The notes: a model not told the origin generated them from the letters alone. A stretch of 64,000 nt of DNA from Amycolatopsis taiwanensis DSM 45107 (GCF_000519205.1 NZ_KI912600.1:1-64000), one strand, 5' to 3'. Positions 1 through 8,376 are shown, counted from the stretch's first letter. Numbers and translations are program-made.

Positions 1-198
1 CTCACCCTCGGCCAGCCAGCGCCGCCGCCACACATACACCGCATTCTGCGACACCCGCAGCCGTCTGGCGATCTCCGGCACCGCAACCTCCTGGGCCAGC
101 ATCTCCGCCGCCTGCAACCGAACCACCTCACGCCGGGCCCGGCCCTCGGCCGTCAGCCCACCACCATCGGGATAACGCACCCGAACCAGATACAGCAC
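1..198 (-). mobile_element. IS630-family transposase, N-terminal fragment cut by the window edge
   Basis: The minus-strand frame stays open from position 198 to the window edge (66 codons) and runs off the end. It shows the N-terminal helix-turn-helix of actinobacterial IS630 transposases: an RYPDGGGLTAEGRARRE opening, the RLQAAEMLAQEV helix, then EIARRLRVSQNAVYVWRRRW as recognition helix. The DDE catalytic domain would lie outside the window. GTG at 198, GTG at 180 and TTG at 210 are all possible starts, and no good ribosome binding site decides between them. The assignment comes from recalled family pattern, and whether the element is intact cannot be judged. It lies next to a serine integrase cassette, so this corner of the window is mobile DNA. 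Confidence 0.7.
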
Positions 199-395
199 CC
201 GACCAGCCAATGTCAGCCCGACACGCCGTGATCAAATCCTGACAATTCAACCTCTGTAGCAGATTCTCGATGGGTTGCTTGCGCAGATCTCTGGTCGCGA
301 GGCGTGCTGTCGCGGGAAACGCGGCGTCGGCCATGCAGTGAACGTATCAGTGCAGTGCAGTCACGGACCGTTCGAACATCACTGCTTGAATACAC

Positions 396-432
396 AGAGA
401 ACCCCGGTGCGCTGCGAGCACCGGGGTTCTCT
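396..432. terminator. Strong hairpin terminator behind the integrase cassette
   Basis: A perfect 15-bp inverted repeat (arms 396-410 and 418-432, 7-base loop) lies 12 bases past the stop of the small gene ending at 444. There is no T-run on either side, as is common in high-GC actinobacteria. It would end the minus-strand integrase transcript and insulate it from the IS630 fragment. Confidence 0.75.
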
Positions 433-443
433 CGTGTTGCTGG

Positions 444-656
444 TCAGACCCTGACGTGGCGTCCCATTGCTTCCAGCATGTACTGGAGGCAGTCCCGCAC
501 GTCGCCGAGGTCGTCTTCCAGGAAGGCCGACTCCGGGCTCTCACGCCAGACCTGGCCGATATACACCATGTTCTGCTCCACAACCGTCGCGTCGTCGGCG
601 TGCCCCTCGGCCCGTAGCTGCGCGGCGGCGGTCATAGCTCGCTGCTCCAAGGTCAC
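444..656 (-). CDS. Small hypothetical protein of the integrase cassette
   Basis: A 70-residue acidic, probably helical protein with no domain I recognise and no membrane segment. It starts at GTG 656 behind an AGGTGGA ribosome binding site. The start overlaps the stop of the upstream gene by four bases (GTGA), so it is the third gene of a translationally coupled trio with the 149-residue protein and the serine integrase. A strong hairpin follows. Small uncharacterised proteins are usual cargo of serine-integrase elements, but no function can be read from the sequence. Confidence 0.7.
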   Translation of the reverse strand: MTLEQRAMTAAAQLRAEGHADDATVVEQNMVYIGQVWRESPESAFLEDDLGDVRDCLQYMLEAMGRHVRV

Positions 657-1102
657 GGCTCCACCTTTCGCATATGGTCAGCCTCGAACTCGTGCCGCTC
701 GTAGACCTTCCATCGACCGGCGTTCGTCCTGACAAGGTACTGCCCAACCACGGCCACAAGCTCGCCATCACCCTGAGTGATCCAGAACGACCGGGGCCGA
801 TGCGTATCCGGGCTGCCCTCCACATCGACTCCGGTGCTGAGCACCAGCGCGGCGGCCTGCTCAATGTTGTCCTCGGTCAGCAGCACGGCCGTGACCTTTT
901 GGGGCTTCACGCGCCAGGTCTCGCCGATCTCCCCGGCCAACCGGCGATACTCGGCCATCCGCCGGCCCCGCTCCCTGCGCTGGTCGGCGCGCTGGGCCTC
1001 CAACTCGTCGAACATCCGCACGATATTTAGCTGGAACCGCTCGAATGGCTCTAGCTCGGAATCGTCGGCCGCCATCAGGGTCTTCACGTCGCGACTGGTC
1101 AC
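653..1102 (-). CDS. Hypothetical protein between integrase and small ORF
   Basis: A protein of 149 residues. The N-terminal half (about 15-60) is charged and probably coiled-coil (DELEAQRADQRRERGRRMAE). The C-terminal half looks like a small beta-rich domain with several aromatic residues (VKPQKVTAVLL, SFWITQGDG, RWKVYERHEF). It starts at GTG 1102, overlapping the integrase stop by four bases, and overlaps the next gene by four bases. The coupling to the integrase suggests a function in the mobile element, such as directionality, maintenance or a modifier. That is inference; no family was recognised. Confidence 0.7.
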   Translation of the reverse strand: MTSRDVKTLMAADDSELEPFERFQLNIVRMFDELEAQRADQRRERGRRMAEYRRLAGEIGETWRVKPQKVTAVLLTEDNIEQAAALVLSTGVDVEGSPDTHRPRSFWITQGDGELVAVVGQYLVRTNAGRWKVYERHEFEADHMRKVEP

Positions 1103-2589
1103 GCTGCCTCCTTATTCTCGATGAGCACCCGGTCGCGGAAGTCGCCCACGAGGTGTTGAGGCTTGCGCCCCTTCTTGCCCTTCAAGATCGTGACCGTGCA
1201 CAGCGCGTCCACAATCGCCCGCTTCCGCTCGATCGGGGTCTTCTCCGGGTTCATGAACACCTCGGCCGGATTCGGCGCATCAGCGACGCCGCTGAGCACC
1301 GAACTGGTGGAGCGGGACGCCAAGTCGGCGTTGACCATATCCAGCTTGGTCATGATCTTGTCCCGCTGCCGGAGGAACGCCGGGCGCGACAGCTCGCCCT
1401 CGCCCAACATGTCCTCCAGTTCGACGATCCGCGCCCGCAGCGTGTTCGCCTTGGCACGCAGGTCCATCGCGTCTCCGCTGGGAACCTCGATCAGGTCCGC
1501 GCCGTGCTTGGCGAGCCGAGCACAAACGTAGGTGTTCACGATCGCGTCGACCGGGTCCGCAACAACCGACAGGTGATTGAGCTGCCTGCACCGGTAGGTC
1601 GCTTCCCCCGACGACCGCATCAGGTCCTGGCACACGGAGCAGTTGTAGAGGTTCGTACCCATCCACTTGAGCGACCGGCTGCCCCAGTACGTGGTCCGGT
1701 GCTCGGTGTCGAGCAGGATCGCGCGGACGGCGTGGTACTCGTCCTCGGTGATAATCGGTGGCCAGACGGCCTTCACACCCTCCAGCACGACGCCGCGGTG
1801 AGCCACCAGTCCCACGTTGCGGGGACGGACGAGAATGCGCCTGAGCGTGGCCGGGAGCCAACGCTTCGACCCGCACGGGGTCGGTACGCCCGAAGCGGTC
1901 CACCTTCGGCAGATCGCGTACAGGCTCTCGCCGGAGATCACCCGCTGCACGGCGTCCTTGATCATGGCCGCCTCGTGCTCGATGATCTTGACGCCGACCT
2001 CTTCGCGGTTGAGCACGTTGCCGTAGGCATCCTGGATCGGTCCCGCGTAGCCGAAGGGCCGACCGCCGCCGATCCACTCGCCGTTGGTCAGCGCCCGCAG
2101 CTTCTGAGCGGAGATGCGCTCGGACATGTGCTCGACCTCGTACCGGGCGGCGGCACCGAGGTTTCGGGCGACCAGGCGACCCGCCGGGGTGGTCAGGTCC
2201 AGGTGACCGGCCTTGACGCAGTGGGTGGCGACGTCGCGGGGTTGGCAGACCTGGATGTACTCCTCCAGCTCGCTTGGCGAGCGATGGAGCCGGTCGGTGT
2301 GCCAGGCCAGGATCAGCTCGCCCCGGCCTACGCGGAGGTCCCCGAGCATCCTGAGGTACTGCTTGCGCGGCTTGCCCGAGTATGCGGACATGTCGTTGTC
2401 CACGTAGACCTCGACCACGACCACCTGCTTGCCGAACTGCCGGGAGAGCATCCCGGCGAGGTCCCGGCAGTCACCTTCCTGGCGTTCAACACCGAGGCCC
2501 GCGCCCACCCTGTCCTTGCTGATCCGGACGTAGATGAAGGCTCGAATCACGTCGTCGGAGACGGTCTGGTTCAGGACTCGGCGGCTCAT
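1099..2589 (-). CDS. Large serine recombinase (site-specific integrase)
   Basis: A serine recombinase of 496 residues, within the size range of large phage and ICE integrases. The resolvase-type catalytic domain opens with FIYVRIS, in which Ser24 is the predicted nucleophile, followed by GLGVERQEGDC. The recombinase domain follows in the middle, and a CxxC...C zinc ribbon lies near residues 315-332 (NCSVCQDL). A leucine/arginine-rich probable coiled coil follows (about 375-430). The start at ATG 2589 has a GGGAGG ribosome binding site 5 bases upstream. It heads a three-gene overlapping operon. The family integrates phages and conjugative elements by att-site synapsis. No excisionase is visible upstream, and the rest of the element must lie left of the window or be lost. 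Confidence 0.92.
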   Translation of the reverse strand: MSRRVLNQTVSDDVIRAFIYVRISKDRVGAGLGVERQEGDCRDLAGMLSRQFGKQVVVVEVYVDNDMSAYSGKPRKQYLRMLGDLRVGRGELILAWHTDRLHRSPSELEEYIQVCQPRDVATHCVKAGHLDLTTPAGRLVARNLGAAARYEVEHMSERISAQKLRALTNGEWIGGGRPFGYAGPIQDAYGNVLNREEVGVKIIEHEAAMIKDAVQRVISGESLYAICRRWTASGVPTPCGSKRWLPATLRRILVRPRNVGLVAHRGVVLEGVKAVWPPIITEDEYHAVRAILLDTEHRTTYWGSRSLKWMGTNLYNCSVCQDLMRSSGEATYRCRQLNHLSVVADPVDAIVNTYVCARLAKHGADLIEVPSGDAMDLRAKANTLRARIVELEDMLGEGELSRPAFLRQRDKIMTKLDMVNADLASRSTSSVLSGVADAPNPAEVFMNPEKTPIERKRAIVDALCTVTILKGKKGRKPQHLVGDFRDRVLIENKEAA

Positions 2590-2620
2590 GCGCGCCTCCC
2601 GTAGCTCGCTGACCAGGGGA

Positions 2621-2649
2621 TATGTACACTTCCGTAGGTGTCTGTTGAA
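2621..2649 (-). promoter_or_regulatory. Putative integrase promoter
   Basis: On the minus strand, TTCAAC (2644-2649) and TACATA (2621-2626) are spaced 17 bases apart, 32 bases in front of the integrase start. An imperfect inverted repeat (CTGTTGAAA / TTTAACAG, 2642-2662) overlaps the -35 region and could bind a repressor. The match to the consensus is moderate. Confidence 0.35.
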
Positions 2650-2682
2650 ATCACTTTAACAGTGTCACACGTGAACCAATGC

Positions 2683-2724
2683 CCAGGCACGCGAGTTCCC
2701 GGTCCAGGCACCCGAGTTCCCGGC
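2683..2724. repeat. Tandem 21-bp direct repeat beside the integrase
   Basis: Two adjacent 21-bp units (2683-2703 and 2704-2724) share CCAGGCAC and CGAGTTCCCGG and differ at only two positions. They lie in the 221-bp gap between the integrase and an ordinary chromosomal gene, where an attachment site or accessory binding site would be expected. Nothing else in 2590-2810 looks coding. Confidence 0.6.
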
Positions 2725-2810
2725 TCAGCCGGGCGTGTCGGTGACTGACGTAGTTTCGAAAACCGTTGTTGCGACGGCAGGAACGGCTTCGCGCGCTGAC
2801 CGCGGTGGGC

Positions 2811-4454
2811 TCACCTGTGGTGCACTACCTGGCCATTGGCCACGGTCAGCGCGGCGCGCACCAGGTACAACTCCTCGGCCGGGACGGTGAAGGGATCACG
2901 ATCCAGCACCGTCAGGTCGGCGGGTGCCCCGGCGCGCACCCGGCAGTCGTCCCGGCCGTTGAGCCAGGCCGAACCCACCGTCCCCGCGCGCAGTGCGGTC
3001 GTCAGCTCCAACTCCTGCCCCTCCCCCAGCGGCGCCGCCGCGGGGTCGCCGGGCGGCCTGCGGTTCACGGCGACGTGGATCGCGGCGACAACGTCCGGAG
3101 TGGACACCGGCCAGTCCGAGCCCAGCGCCAGCCGCGCCCCGGACCGGTGCAGCGCGCCGAACGGGAACTGCCGTTGCGCGCGCTCGGCGCCGAGCACCGG
3201 AAAAGTCGTGCTCAGCATCTCGGTGTCGCGGCAGGCCCACACTGCCTGCAGGTTTGCCGCGACGCCCAGGCCGGCGAACCGCGGAAGGTCGGTGTCGTGC
3301 ACGAGTTGCAGGTGCGCGAGGTGATGCCGGTTGCCGGTACGGCCGTTGCGCGCGCGTGCCCGCGCGAACGCGTCCAGCGCCTCGCGCACCGCCCGGTCGC
3401 CGATGGCATGCACGTGTACGGCGAACCCCGCCGCGTCCAACCGGGTCACCACTTCCCCGAGTAGCTCGGACGGTAGGTGGGACAGGCCGGTAGCGCCGCA
3501 GCCGCACGCCCCGGCGTAGGGCGTGAGCATGGCCGCGGTGCACGTCTCGGCCACGCCGTCCTGCATGATCTTGACCGCGTCCGCGCGAAACCGGCCGCCG
3601 CTGAGCGCGGCACGACGGCGCACCAGTTCGTCCACCCGGTCACCGATCTCGGCGGCGCTCGTCTCCGGTGGCCACCACAGCGCGCCGACCACCCGCGCGG
3701 TCAGCGTCCCGCGCGCGGCCGCCTCGGCGTACACGCCGCCGTGGTCGGGGTGGCCGCCGTAGGCGCCGACGATGGCGTCCTGCCAGCCGGTGATGCCGAA
3801 GGAGTGCAGGTAGCGCTGAGCGCGCGCGAGACCAGCCGCGGCGTCCACATCGGACGTTGCGGGCACCAGTTTCTCGACCAGTGCGCGCGCCCTCTCGTGC
3901 AGCAACCCGCTCGGCGTGCCGTCGGGTGCGCGGTCGATCCGGCCGTTGGCCGGATCGGGCGTGCCGGCCCCGACCCCGGCCAGCTCCAGCGCCGCCGAGT
4001 TCACCCAAGCCGAATGGTGCGCGGCGTCGAGCAGGAACGCGGGCCGGTCGGGCACGACCGCGTCGAGTTGCCCGCGGGTCGGCGCGCCGGCCGGGAAATG
4101 GTGCGACTGCCACCCACCACCGAGGATCCACGGCGACCGCGGCCGTGCCGCGGCGTAGGCCGCGACCGCGGCGATCGTCGACGTCTCGTCGGCGCAGCCG
4201 GAGAGGTCGCACTGATCGAGTTCGACGCCGCCCATGATCGGGTGGACGTGCGCGTCGGTGAATCCGGGCAGGATCATCCCGCCGGGCACCCGCACGGTTT
4301 CCCGTGCCCGGCCCACGACCGCTCGCACCTGTTCGTCGGTGCCAACCGCGGTGATCCGCCCGTCCGTCACCGCCACCGTGGTCGCGGTGGGGTGCGGCCG
4401 CGTCCCGGTGAACACTGCGGCGCCGCGAAGCACCAGGTCGGCCGCCGCGCTCAT
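2811..4454 (-). CDS. YtcJ-like metal-dependent amidohydrolase
   Basis: A protein of 547 residues, the usual size for YtcJ-type amidohydrolases. It has a small beta-sandwich N-terminus (LVLRGAAVFTG), then the metal-binding GFTDAHVHP at about 64-72 (His69, His71). Further conserved histidines lie in VHVHAIGDRAV and HHLAHLQLV, and the late LGSDWPVS supplies the catalytic Asp. The family hydrolyses amide or related bonds in a TIM barrel with bound metal, and substrates are rarely known. Its start overlaps the stop of the amine oxidase gene by four bases (ATGA), so the two are co-transcribed. A joint role in degrading an amide- or amine-containing compound is inferred. Confidence 0.88.
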   Translation of the reverse strand: MSAAADLVLRGAAVFTGTRPHPTATTVAVTDGRITAVGTDEQVRAVVGRARETVRVPGGMILPGFTDAHVHPIMGGVELDQCDLSGCADETSTIAAVAAYAAARPRSPWILGGGWQSHHFPAGAPTRGQLDAVVPDRPAFLLDAAHHSAWVNSAALELAGVGAGTPDPANGRIDRAPDGTPSGLLHERARALVEKLVPATSDVDAAAGLARAQRYLHSFGITGWQDAIVGAYGGHPDHGGVYAEAAARGTLTARVVGALWWPPETSAAEIGDRVDELVRRRAALSGGRFRADAVKIMQDGVAETCTAAMLTPYAGACGCGATGLSHLPSELLGEVVTRLDAAGFAVHVHAIGDRAVREALDAFARARARNGRTGNRHHLAHLQLVHDTDLPRFAGLGVAANLQAVWACRDTEMLSTTFPVLGAERAQRQFPFGALHRSGARLALGSDWPVSTPDVVAAIHVAVNRRPPGDPAAAPLGEGQELELTTALRAGTVGSAWLNGRDDCRVRAGAPADLTVLDRDPFTVPAEELYLVRAALTVANGQVVHHR

Positions 4455-5851
4455 TGGACCAGACTAGCGAGAACTTCCCGCGCGGCACGCTCGCCGGAGC
4501 GGATCGCGCCGTCGATGTACCCGTTCCACACCTCGGAGGTCTCGGTACCCGCCCAGTGGAGCGGGCCGCACGGCGCACGCCAACCGGCCGCGCCATGCGC
4601 CACCCAGGCGCCGGGCGCCGGGTTGGCCGCGTAGCCACCACCCACCCAGGGATCATGCGGCCAGATCTTCTCGACATACTCCGCGGGTTCGGCCGCCGCC
4701 GGCCCGAACAGCCGAGTCAGTGTCTGCAGCATGCAGGCCCGCCGCTCGCCGTCGTCGCCGCGGGACCAGCGGCGCAGGCGGTCGCCATAGACGAAGGCGA
4801 CCAGTACCCCGGCACCGCCATCCGGCGGGGAGTTGTCGAAGACGACACCGGCCGCGTCTTCGCCGTAGAGCGAGGCGATCCCGGACAGCCCGTCCTCGCG
4901 CCAGAACGGCCGCGGGTACACCACGTGCACCTTCGCGACGTCGCCCATCACGCTGCGCTGCAACCAGCGCGCCCGAGCGGTGGGCAAGCCGGGCCGGAAC
5001 CGGATCGCCGCGGTGGCGGGCGGCGGCGTCGCCACGATGACCCGCTCCGCTCGCACCTCCCCCGCCGCGGTGGTGAGCCGCACGGATTCCCCGCTCCAGT
5101 CGATCGCCTCGACCGGACAGCGCAACCGGACCGCCGCGCCGAGGTGATCGGCCGCGGCGAGTGCGGGCGACTGGGCGCCCGCGTGGAACCGGGCATCTTG
5201 AGCGGCGTTCCTGGTGTCCATCAGCTGCGCGAAACCACCGGCGCCGGCGACATAGAACAGCAGGTGTAGCAGCGAGATCTCGCGCGGTTCCATCGCCCAC
5301 ACGCCCTGCACCGCGAGCGCGAGCCTGCGGCGGGCGTCGGGGCAGTCAACGGTGCGCTCGAAAAAGGAGTGCACGGTCTCGCTGTCCCACGCCTCGGCCT
5401 CGGCAGCGGCGGCGGGATCGCTCACCTCGACTCGCCGGGCCAACTCGTCGATGCGGGCGGTCGCCTCGGCATAGCCGTCCGCGCCGGGGGCTTCGTCGGG
5501 GCCGCTCCCGCGGTAGCGGCGGACCGTTCCGTCGTGCCAGGCCTCCAGATGATCCCCGGTGTCCCAGGTCGGGAAGGTCTTACAGCCGAAGCGTTCCGCC
5601 CAGGCCAGGATGCGGTGCTGGGTGGGACCGACCCACTGGCCACCATGGTCGATCAGCGTGCCGTTTTCGGTGCGACGGCTCCAGATCCGGCCGCCGACGC
5701 GGTCGGAGCCTTCGAGCACCAGGACGGGCACATCTTCGTCGCGCAAACTCAGCGCCGCGGACAGACCGGCGTAGCCCGCGCCGACGACGGCGACGGGCAC
5801 CGTGGCCGGCAAGGCGGGCATACTGCCGGACGGAGACAGGGATTGTGGCAT
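4451..5851 (-). CDS. Flavin-dependent amine oxidase
   Basis: A FAD-dependent monoamine oxidase-type protein of 466 residues. It has the Rossmann dinucleotide motif VVGAGYAGLS (about 22-31), the VLVLEGSDRVGGR segment, and the HGGQWVGPTQ motif near 70. The FAD-contacting C-terminus HWAGTETSEVWNGYIDGAI is typical of MAO and putrescine oxidase. The reaction is oxidation of an amine to imine/aldehyde plus hydrogen peroxide in the cytoplasm. It is first in a two-gene operon with the amidohydrolase and divergent from the NCS1 permease, which could import the substrate. The ATG at 5851 has no clear ribosome binding site; Met11 (5821) is an alternative start. Confidence 0.88.
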   Translation of the reverse strand: MPQSLSPSGSMPALPATVPVAVVGAGYAGLSAALSLRDEDVPVLVLEGSDRVGGRIWSRRTENGTLIDHGGQWVGPTQHRILAWAERFGCKTFPTWDTGDHLEAWHDGTVRRYRGSGPDEAPGADGYAEATARIDELARRVEVSDPAAAAEAEAWDSETVHSFFERTVDCPDARRRLALAVQGVWAMEPREISLLHLLFYVAGAGGFAQLMDTRNAAQDARFHAGAQSPALAAADHLGAAVRLRCPVEAIDWSGESVRLTTAAGEVRAERVIVATPPPATAAIRFRPGLPTARARWLQRSVMGDVAKVHVVYPRPFWREDGLSGIASLYGEDAAGVVFDNSPPDGGAGVLVAFVYGDRLRRWSRGDDGERRACMLQTLTRLFGPAAAEPAEYVEKIWPHDPWVGGGYAANPAPGAWVAHGAAGWRAPCGPLHWAGTETSEVWNGYIDGAIRSGERAAREVLASLVQ

Positions 5852-5876
5852 GGAGCCATGCTCAACATTCTTGGCC

Positions 5877-5888
5877 GATCAGTCAATC
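5877..5888. promoter_or_regulatory. TetR-type operator half-site in the amine oxidase/permease divergent region
   Basis: GATCAGTCAATC reads GATTGACTGATC on the minus strand. It shares the GACTGA half-site with the sites at 7647-7666 and 13935-13950. Only one good half is present, so this is a weak member of the set. Confidence 0.35.
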
Positions 5889-5942
5889 TTCAACACGGGC
5901 CGTGTCCAGCCGGTCCGATTTTCCTTGTTACAGAAGATGCCC

Positions 5943-5971
5943 TTGACAGACTGTGGAGCGGATCACACACT
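5943..5971 (+). promoter_or_regulatory. Candidate promoter of the NCS1 permease operon
   Basis: A perfect TTGACA (5943-5948) is followed after 17 bases by a poor -10 (CACACT, 5966-5971), 38 bases before the small membrane protein gene. The -35 is convincing, the -10 is not. Confidence 0.35.
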
Positions 5972-6008
5972 GCAATAACTAATTCGCCAGTCAACTATGG
6001 GAGCCGGC

Positions 6009-6200
6009 ATGCCAGAGAAGACAGCCGCCAGTACCGACCCGGCCTTCGAAGCCGAACTGGAGCGCCGGCTGACGTTACTGCAGGATCCCGCCAGTGGTGA
6101 GGGCTTCCTGGACGACCTGCCCTGGCATGACGTGGTGATCGCCGCGGTGGTGCTCGCCGCGCTGTGCGTGGCGCTGACCTGGTGGGGGTACCCGGCATGA
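6009..6200 (+). CDS. Small single-span membrane protein coupled to an NCS1 permease
   Basis: A protein of 63 residues. The acidic amphipathic N-terminal half includes a FEAELERRLTLL segment. One membrane span follows near the C-terminus (VVIAAVVLAALCVALTWWGY). ATG 6009 is preferred because GGGAG lies 5 bases upstream; ATG 5997 is the alternative. Its stop overlaps the permease start by four bases (ATGA at 6197-6200), so the two are translationally coupled. By analogy with small partner subunits of other secondary transporters it may be an accessory subunit of the permease. That is inference. Confidence 0.72.
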   Translation: MPEKTAASTDPAFEAELERRLTLLQDPASGEGFLDDLPWHDVVIAAVVLAALCVALTWWGYPA

Positions 6201-7654
6201 GCGCCTCCGCCGAGTCCACGACCACACGGGCCACGGGCGCCGATGCCACCCTCAACGAACTGCCACTGCTGCGCGGCGAGCGGCTGTGGGGCTTCTGGGG
6301 CTACTCCTCGGTCAACGTCGGCCTGTCCATCGCGACCTGGGCATTCCTGCAGGGCGGCGCGGTCGCGCTGTACGCGGGCGCGAAGGCAGGCATCGCCAGC
6401 ATCGTGGTCGGCTACGGGATCAGCACGTTGCTGGTCGCGCTGGCACCGTGCCTGCCCTCGGCCAAGTACGGCGTCGAGCAGTTCGTCGGCCTGCGCAGCG
6501 CGTTCGGCTCGGCAGGTGCCCGCGTGCTGATGATCGCGATGTCGGCGGTGCTGGCGGCGGCCTGGTCGGCCGTGCTGGCGATCATGTGCGGACACGCGCT
6601 GGCCAACGTCGCCAACACGGCCTTCGGCACCCGGCTGAATGCCGCGAGCCCCGCGGTCAGCCTGATCGCACTGCTGGCGGTGGTCGTGTGCTGGGTGGTG
6701 CTGTCCCGCGGGCCGGTGTCGGTGGAGTGGGTCAACCGGATCGTCGCGCCTGGGCTGGTCGTGGTCACCATCGGCATGCTGATCATGATCTTCACACAGA
6801 CCTCGTGGTCGGAACTCGCCGCGATCCCGCCACTGTCCCCGTCGGGAGACCCGCACCTGGACTTCATGCTGGCCGTCGAACTCAACATCGCGGGCGGGTT
6901 CGCGTGGTGGCCCAACGTCGGCAACCTCGCCCGGCTGACCACCAGCAGCCGCGCCGCGTTCTGGCCGAACATGCTCGGCCTGTTCGTCACCTCGGTGCTG
7001 GCCGCCGTGGTCGGCGCGTTCGCCGCGCTGGCCCTCTCCTCCGAAGACCCGACGAAGTGGATGGTGCCGCTCGGTGGGGTCGTCCTCGGCATGATCGCGC
7101 TGGCCTTCGTCGGCTTCGCCAACATCACGAGCGTCGTGGCACAGGGGTATTCGTCGATGGTGGCGCTCAAGGGCGGTGGCGGCCGGCTGCTGCGCCGGGT
7201 GCCATGGCCCGTGCTGGCCGGCGGTATCCTGCTGCCCGCCGCCGTGCTGGTGTTCTTCCCCGGAGCGGTGTACGACAACTATTCACAGTTCGTCTCTTGG
7301 GGTGCGACGCTGGTCGCGCCGTTGTGCGCGGTCCAACTGGTCGACTACTTCCTGCTCCGGCGCGGCAGGCTCGCGCTACGTGACCTCTACCTGTCCAGCG
7401 CGAAGTCGCGGTACGGGTTCTGGCGCGGAGTCAATCCGGCGGCGTTCGCTTCGGTCGCCGCGGGCGCGGTGACCTACGCGTTGCTGCTCAACCCGGTCAC
7501 CTACGAGCCCGCGGGACCGTTCCGGTACCTGACCGCGTCCCTGCCCGCCGTGGTGGTCGCGGGCGCGCTGCACTACCTGCTCACGATCTGTGTGGTGCGC
7601 CCGCTGGGCAAAGGGGGTTACCGGGACACCGCCGAATCGCCCCACGTTGACTGA
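6197..7654 (+). CDS. NCS1-family nucleobase/hydantoin-type permease
   Basis: A polytopic membrane protein of 485 residues with about 12 hydrophobic spans. The N-terminal LRGERLWGFWGYSSVNVGLSI and the GGFAWWPNVGNLAR segment fit the NCS1 cytosine/purine/hydantoin/allantoin cation symporter family. It would import a nitrogen-rich small molecule across the cytoplasmic membrane. ATG 6197 overlaps the stop of the small membrane protein. A TetR gene follows after 67 bp, and the divergent operon encodes an amine oxidase and an amidohydrolase, suggesting uptake plus breakdown of one nitrogen compound. The specificity cannot be deduced. Confidence 0.88.
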   Translation: MSASAESTTTRATGADATLNELPLLRGERLWGFWGYSSVNVGLSIATWAFLQGGAVALYAGAKAGIASIVVGYGISTLLVALAPCLPSAKYGVEQFVGLRSAFGSAGARVLMIAMSAVLAAAWSAVLAIMCGHALANVANTAFGTRLNAASPAVSLIALLAVVVCWVVLSRGPVSVEWVNRIVAPGLVVVTIGMLIMIFTQTSWSELAAIPPLSPSGDPHLDFMLAVELNIAGGFAWWPNVGNLARLTTSSRAAFWPNMLGLFVTSVLAAVVGAFAALALSSEDPTKWMVPLGGVVLGMIALAFVGFANITSVVAQGYSSMVALKGGGGRLLRRVPWPVLAGGILLPAAVLVFFPGAVYDNYSQFVSWGATLVAPLCAVQLVDYFLLRRGRLALRDLYLSSAKSRYGFWRGVNPAAFASVAAGAVTYALLLNPVTYEPAGPFRYLTASLPAVVVAGALHYLLTICVVRPLGKGGYRDTAESPHVD

Positions 7655-7666
7655 CGGGTGAGTCAA
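7647..7666. promoter_or_regulatory. TetR-type operator overlapping the permease stop
   Basis: The inverted repeat TTGACT-N8-AGTCAA lies 56 bases in front of the TetR gene and over the permease stop codon. Its core ACTGACGGGT is identical to that of the site upstream of the aldehyde dehydrogenase gene (13937-13946). Likely autoregulatory. Confidence 0.55.
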
Positions 7667-7721
7667 GTGCGCACGCTACAGTGAACGGGCAGCGTACCCA
7701 CCGGGAGGAGTAGGAGCGCGA

Positions 7722-8318
7722 ATGCCGCGACCCAACGTCGAAGCGGAGCGCAGGGAGCAGATCCTCCAAGCGGCTTGCAAGGTGATCGCCGAGCGCGGCT
7801 TCCGCGCCGTCCGCGTCGCCGACGTAGCCAAGGCGGCCGGGCTGTCCTCGGGCATCGTGCACTACTACTTCAGCAACAAGCGGGATCTCGTGCACGCGGC
7901 GTTCGAGCGGAATTTCACGCACTCGCTCGAACGCCGCACCGCGATCCTGGAATCCGAGGACGACGCGGTCACCAAGCTGCGCGCGCTCGTCGACGCCTAC
8001 CTGCCGGCGGACGACGAGACGGTCGAGGCCTGGCACGTGTGGGCCGAACTGTGGGTAGAGGCCATCCACGATCCCGATCTGCAGGAACTCAATGACCGCG
8101 CCTATGGCGAGTGGCGGCGCATCGTGGCCGGGATCGTGCGCGACGGCCAGGCCGCGGGCGAGATCGGCAAGACCGACGCCGTGGAGGTGGCCAACCTGCT
8201 GGTCGCGGTGCTGGACGGGCTGGCACTGCAGGTGCTCGCCGGCTCCCGCAACATGGATCTGCGCCGCATGCGGCGGACCTGCCGGGCGTTCGTCGATCGC
8301 CTCCTGCCGCTTCGGTGA
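7722..8318 (+). CDS. TetR/AcrR-family repressor (BetI-like C-terminus)
   Basis: A protein of 198 residues. The N-terminal TetR helix-turn-helix (about 10-57) includes ILQAACKVIAERGF, VRVADVAKAAGLSSG and IVHYYFSNKRDL. The all-helical ligand domain, with WHVWAELWVEA, recalls the BetI-type group. ATG 7722 follows a GGAGGAGTAGGAG purine-rich site. It is downstream of the NCS1 permease on the same strand, and a palindrome sits between them. Proteins of this type usually repress a neighbouring catabolic operon and are released by the substrate. It is a close structural relative of the TetR ending at 11449, so the two may share operators. Confidence 0.9.
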   Translation: MPRPNVEAERREQILQAACKVIAERGFRAVRVADVAKAAGLSSGIVHYYFSNKRDLVHAAFERNFTHSLERRTAILESEDDAVTKLRALVDAYLPADDETVEAWHVWAELWVEAIHDPDLQELNDRAYGEWRRIVAGIVRDGQAAGEIGKTDAVEVANLLVAVLDGLALQVLAGSRNMDLRRMRRTCRAFVDRLLPLR

Positions 8319-8358
8319 CCTCCTGCCCGCCCGACCCAATGTGACCCTGCTCGAATTT

Positions 8359-8376
8359 TAACTGATTATTCAGTTA
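8359..8376. promoter_or_regulatory. Palindromic TetR-type operator
   Basis: TAACTGA-TTAT-TCAGTTA is a perfect 7+7 inverted repeat in an unusually AT-rich patch, located in the convergent gap after the TetR gene. The core CTGA-N4-TCAG is repeated at 11407-11418 and 12114-12125. Its location downstream of two genes is odd for an operator. Confidence 0.5.

Noticed and set aside
1045-2604. A 519-codon plus-strand open frame
   Set aside because: It is antisense to the serine integrase, has no recognisable domain and has the His/Arg/Asp-rich composition of a shadow frame.
2683-2724. CRISPR array
   Set aside because: There are only two adjacent 21-bp units with no spacers and no cas genes in the window.
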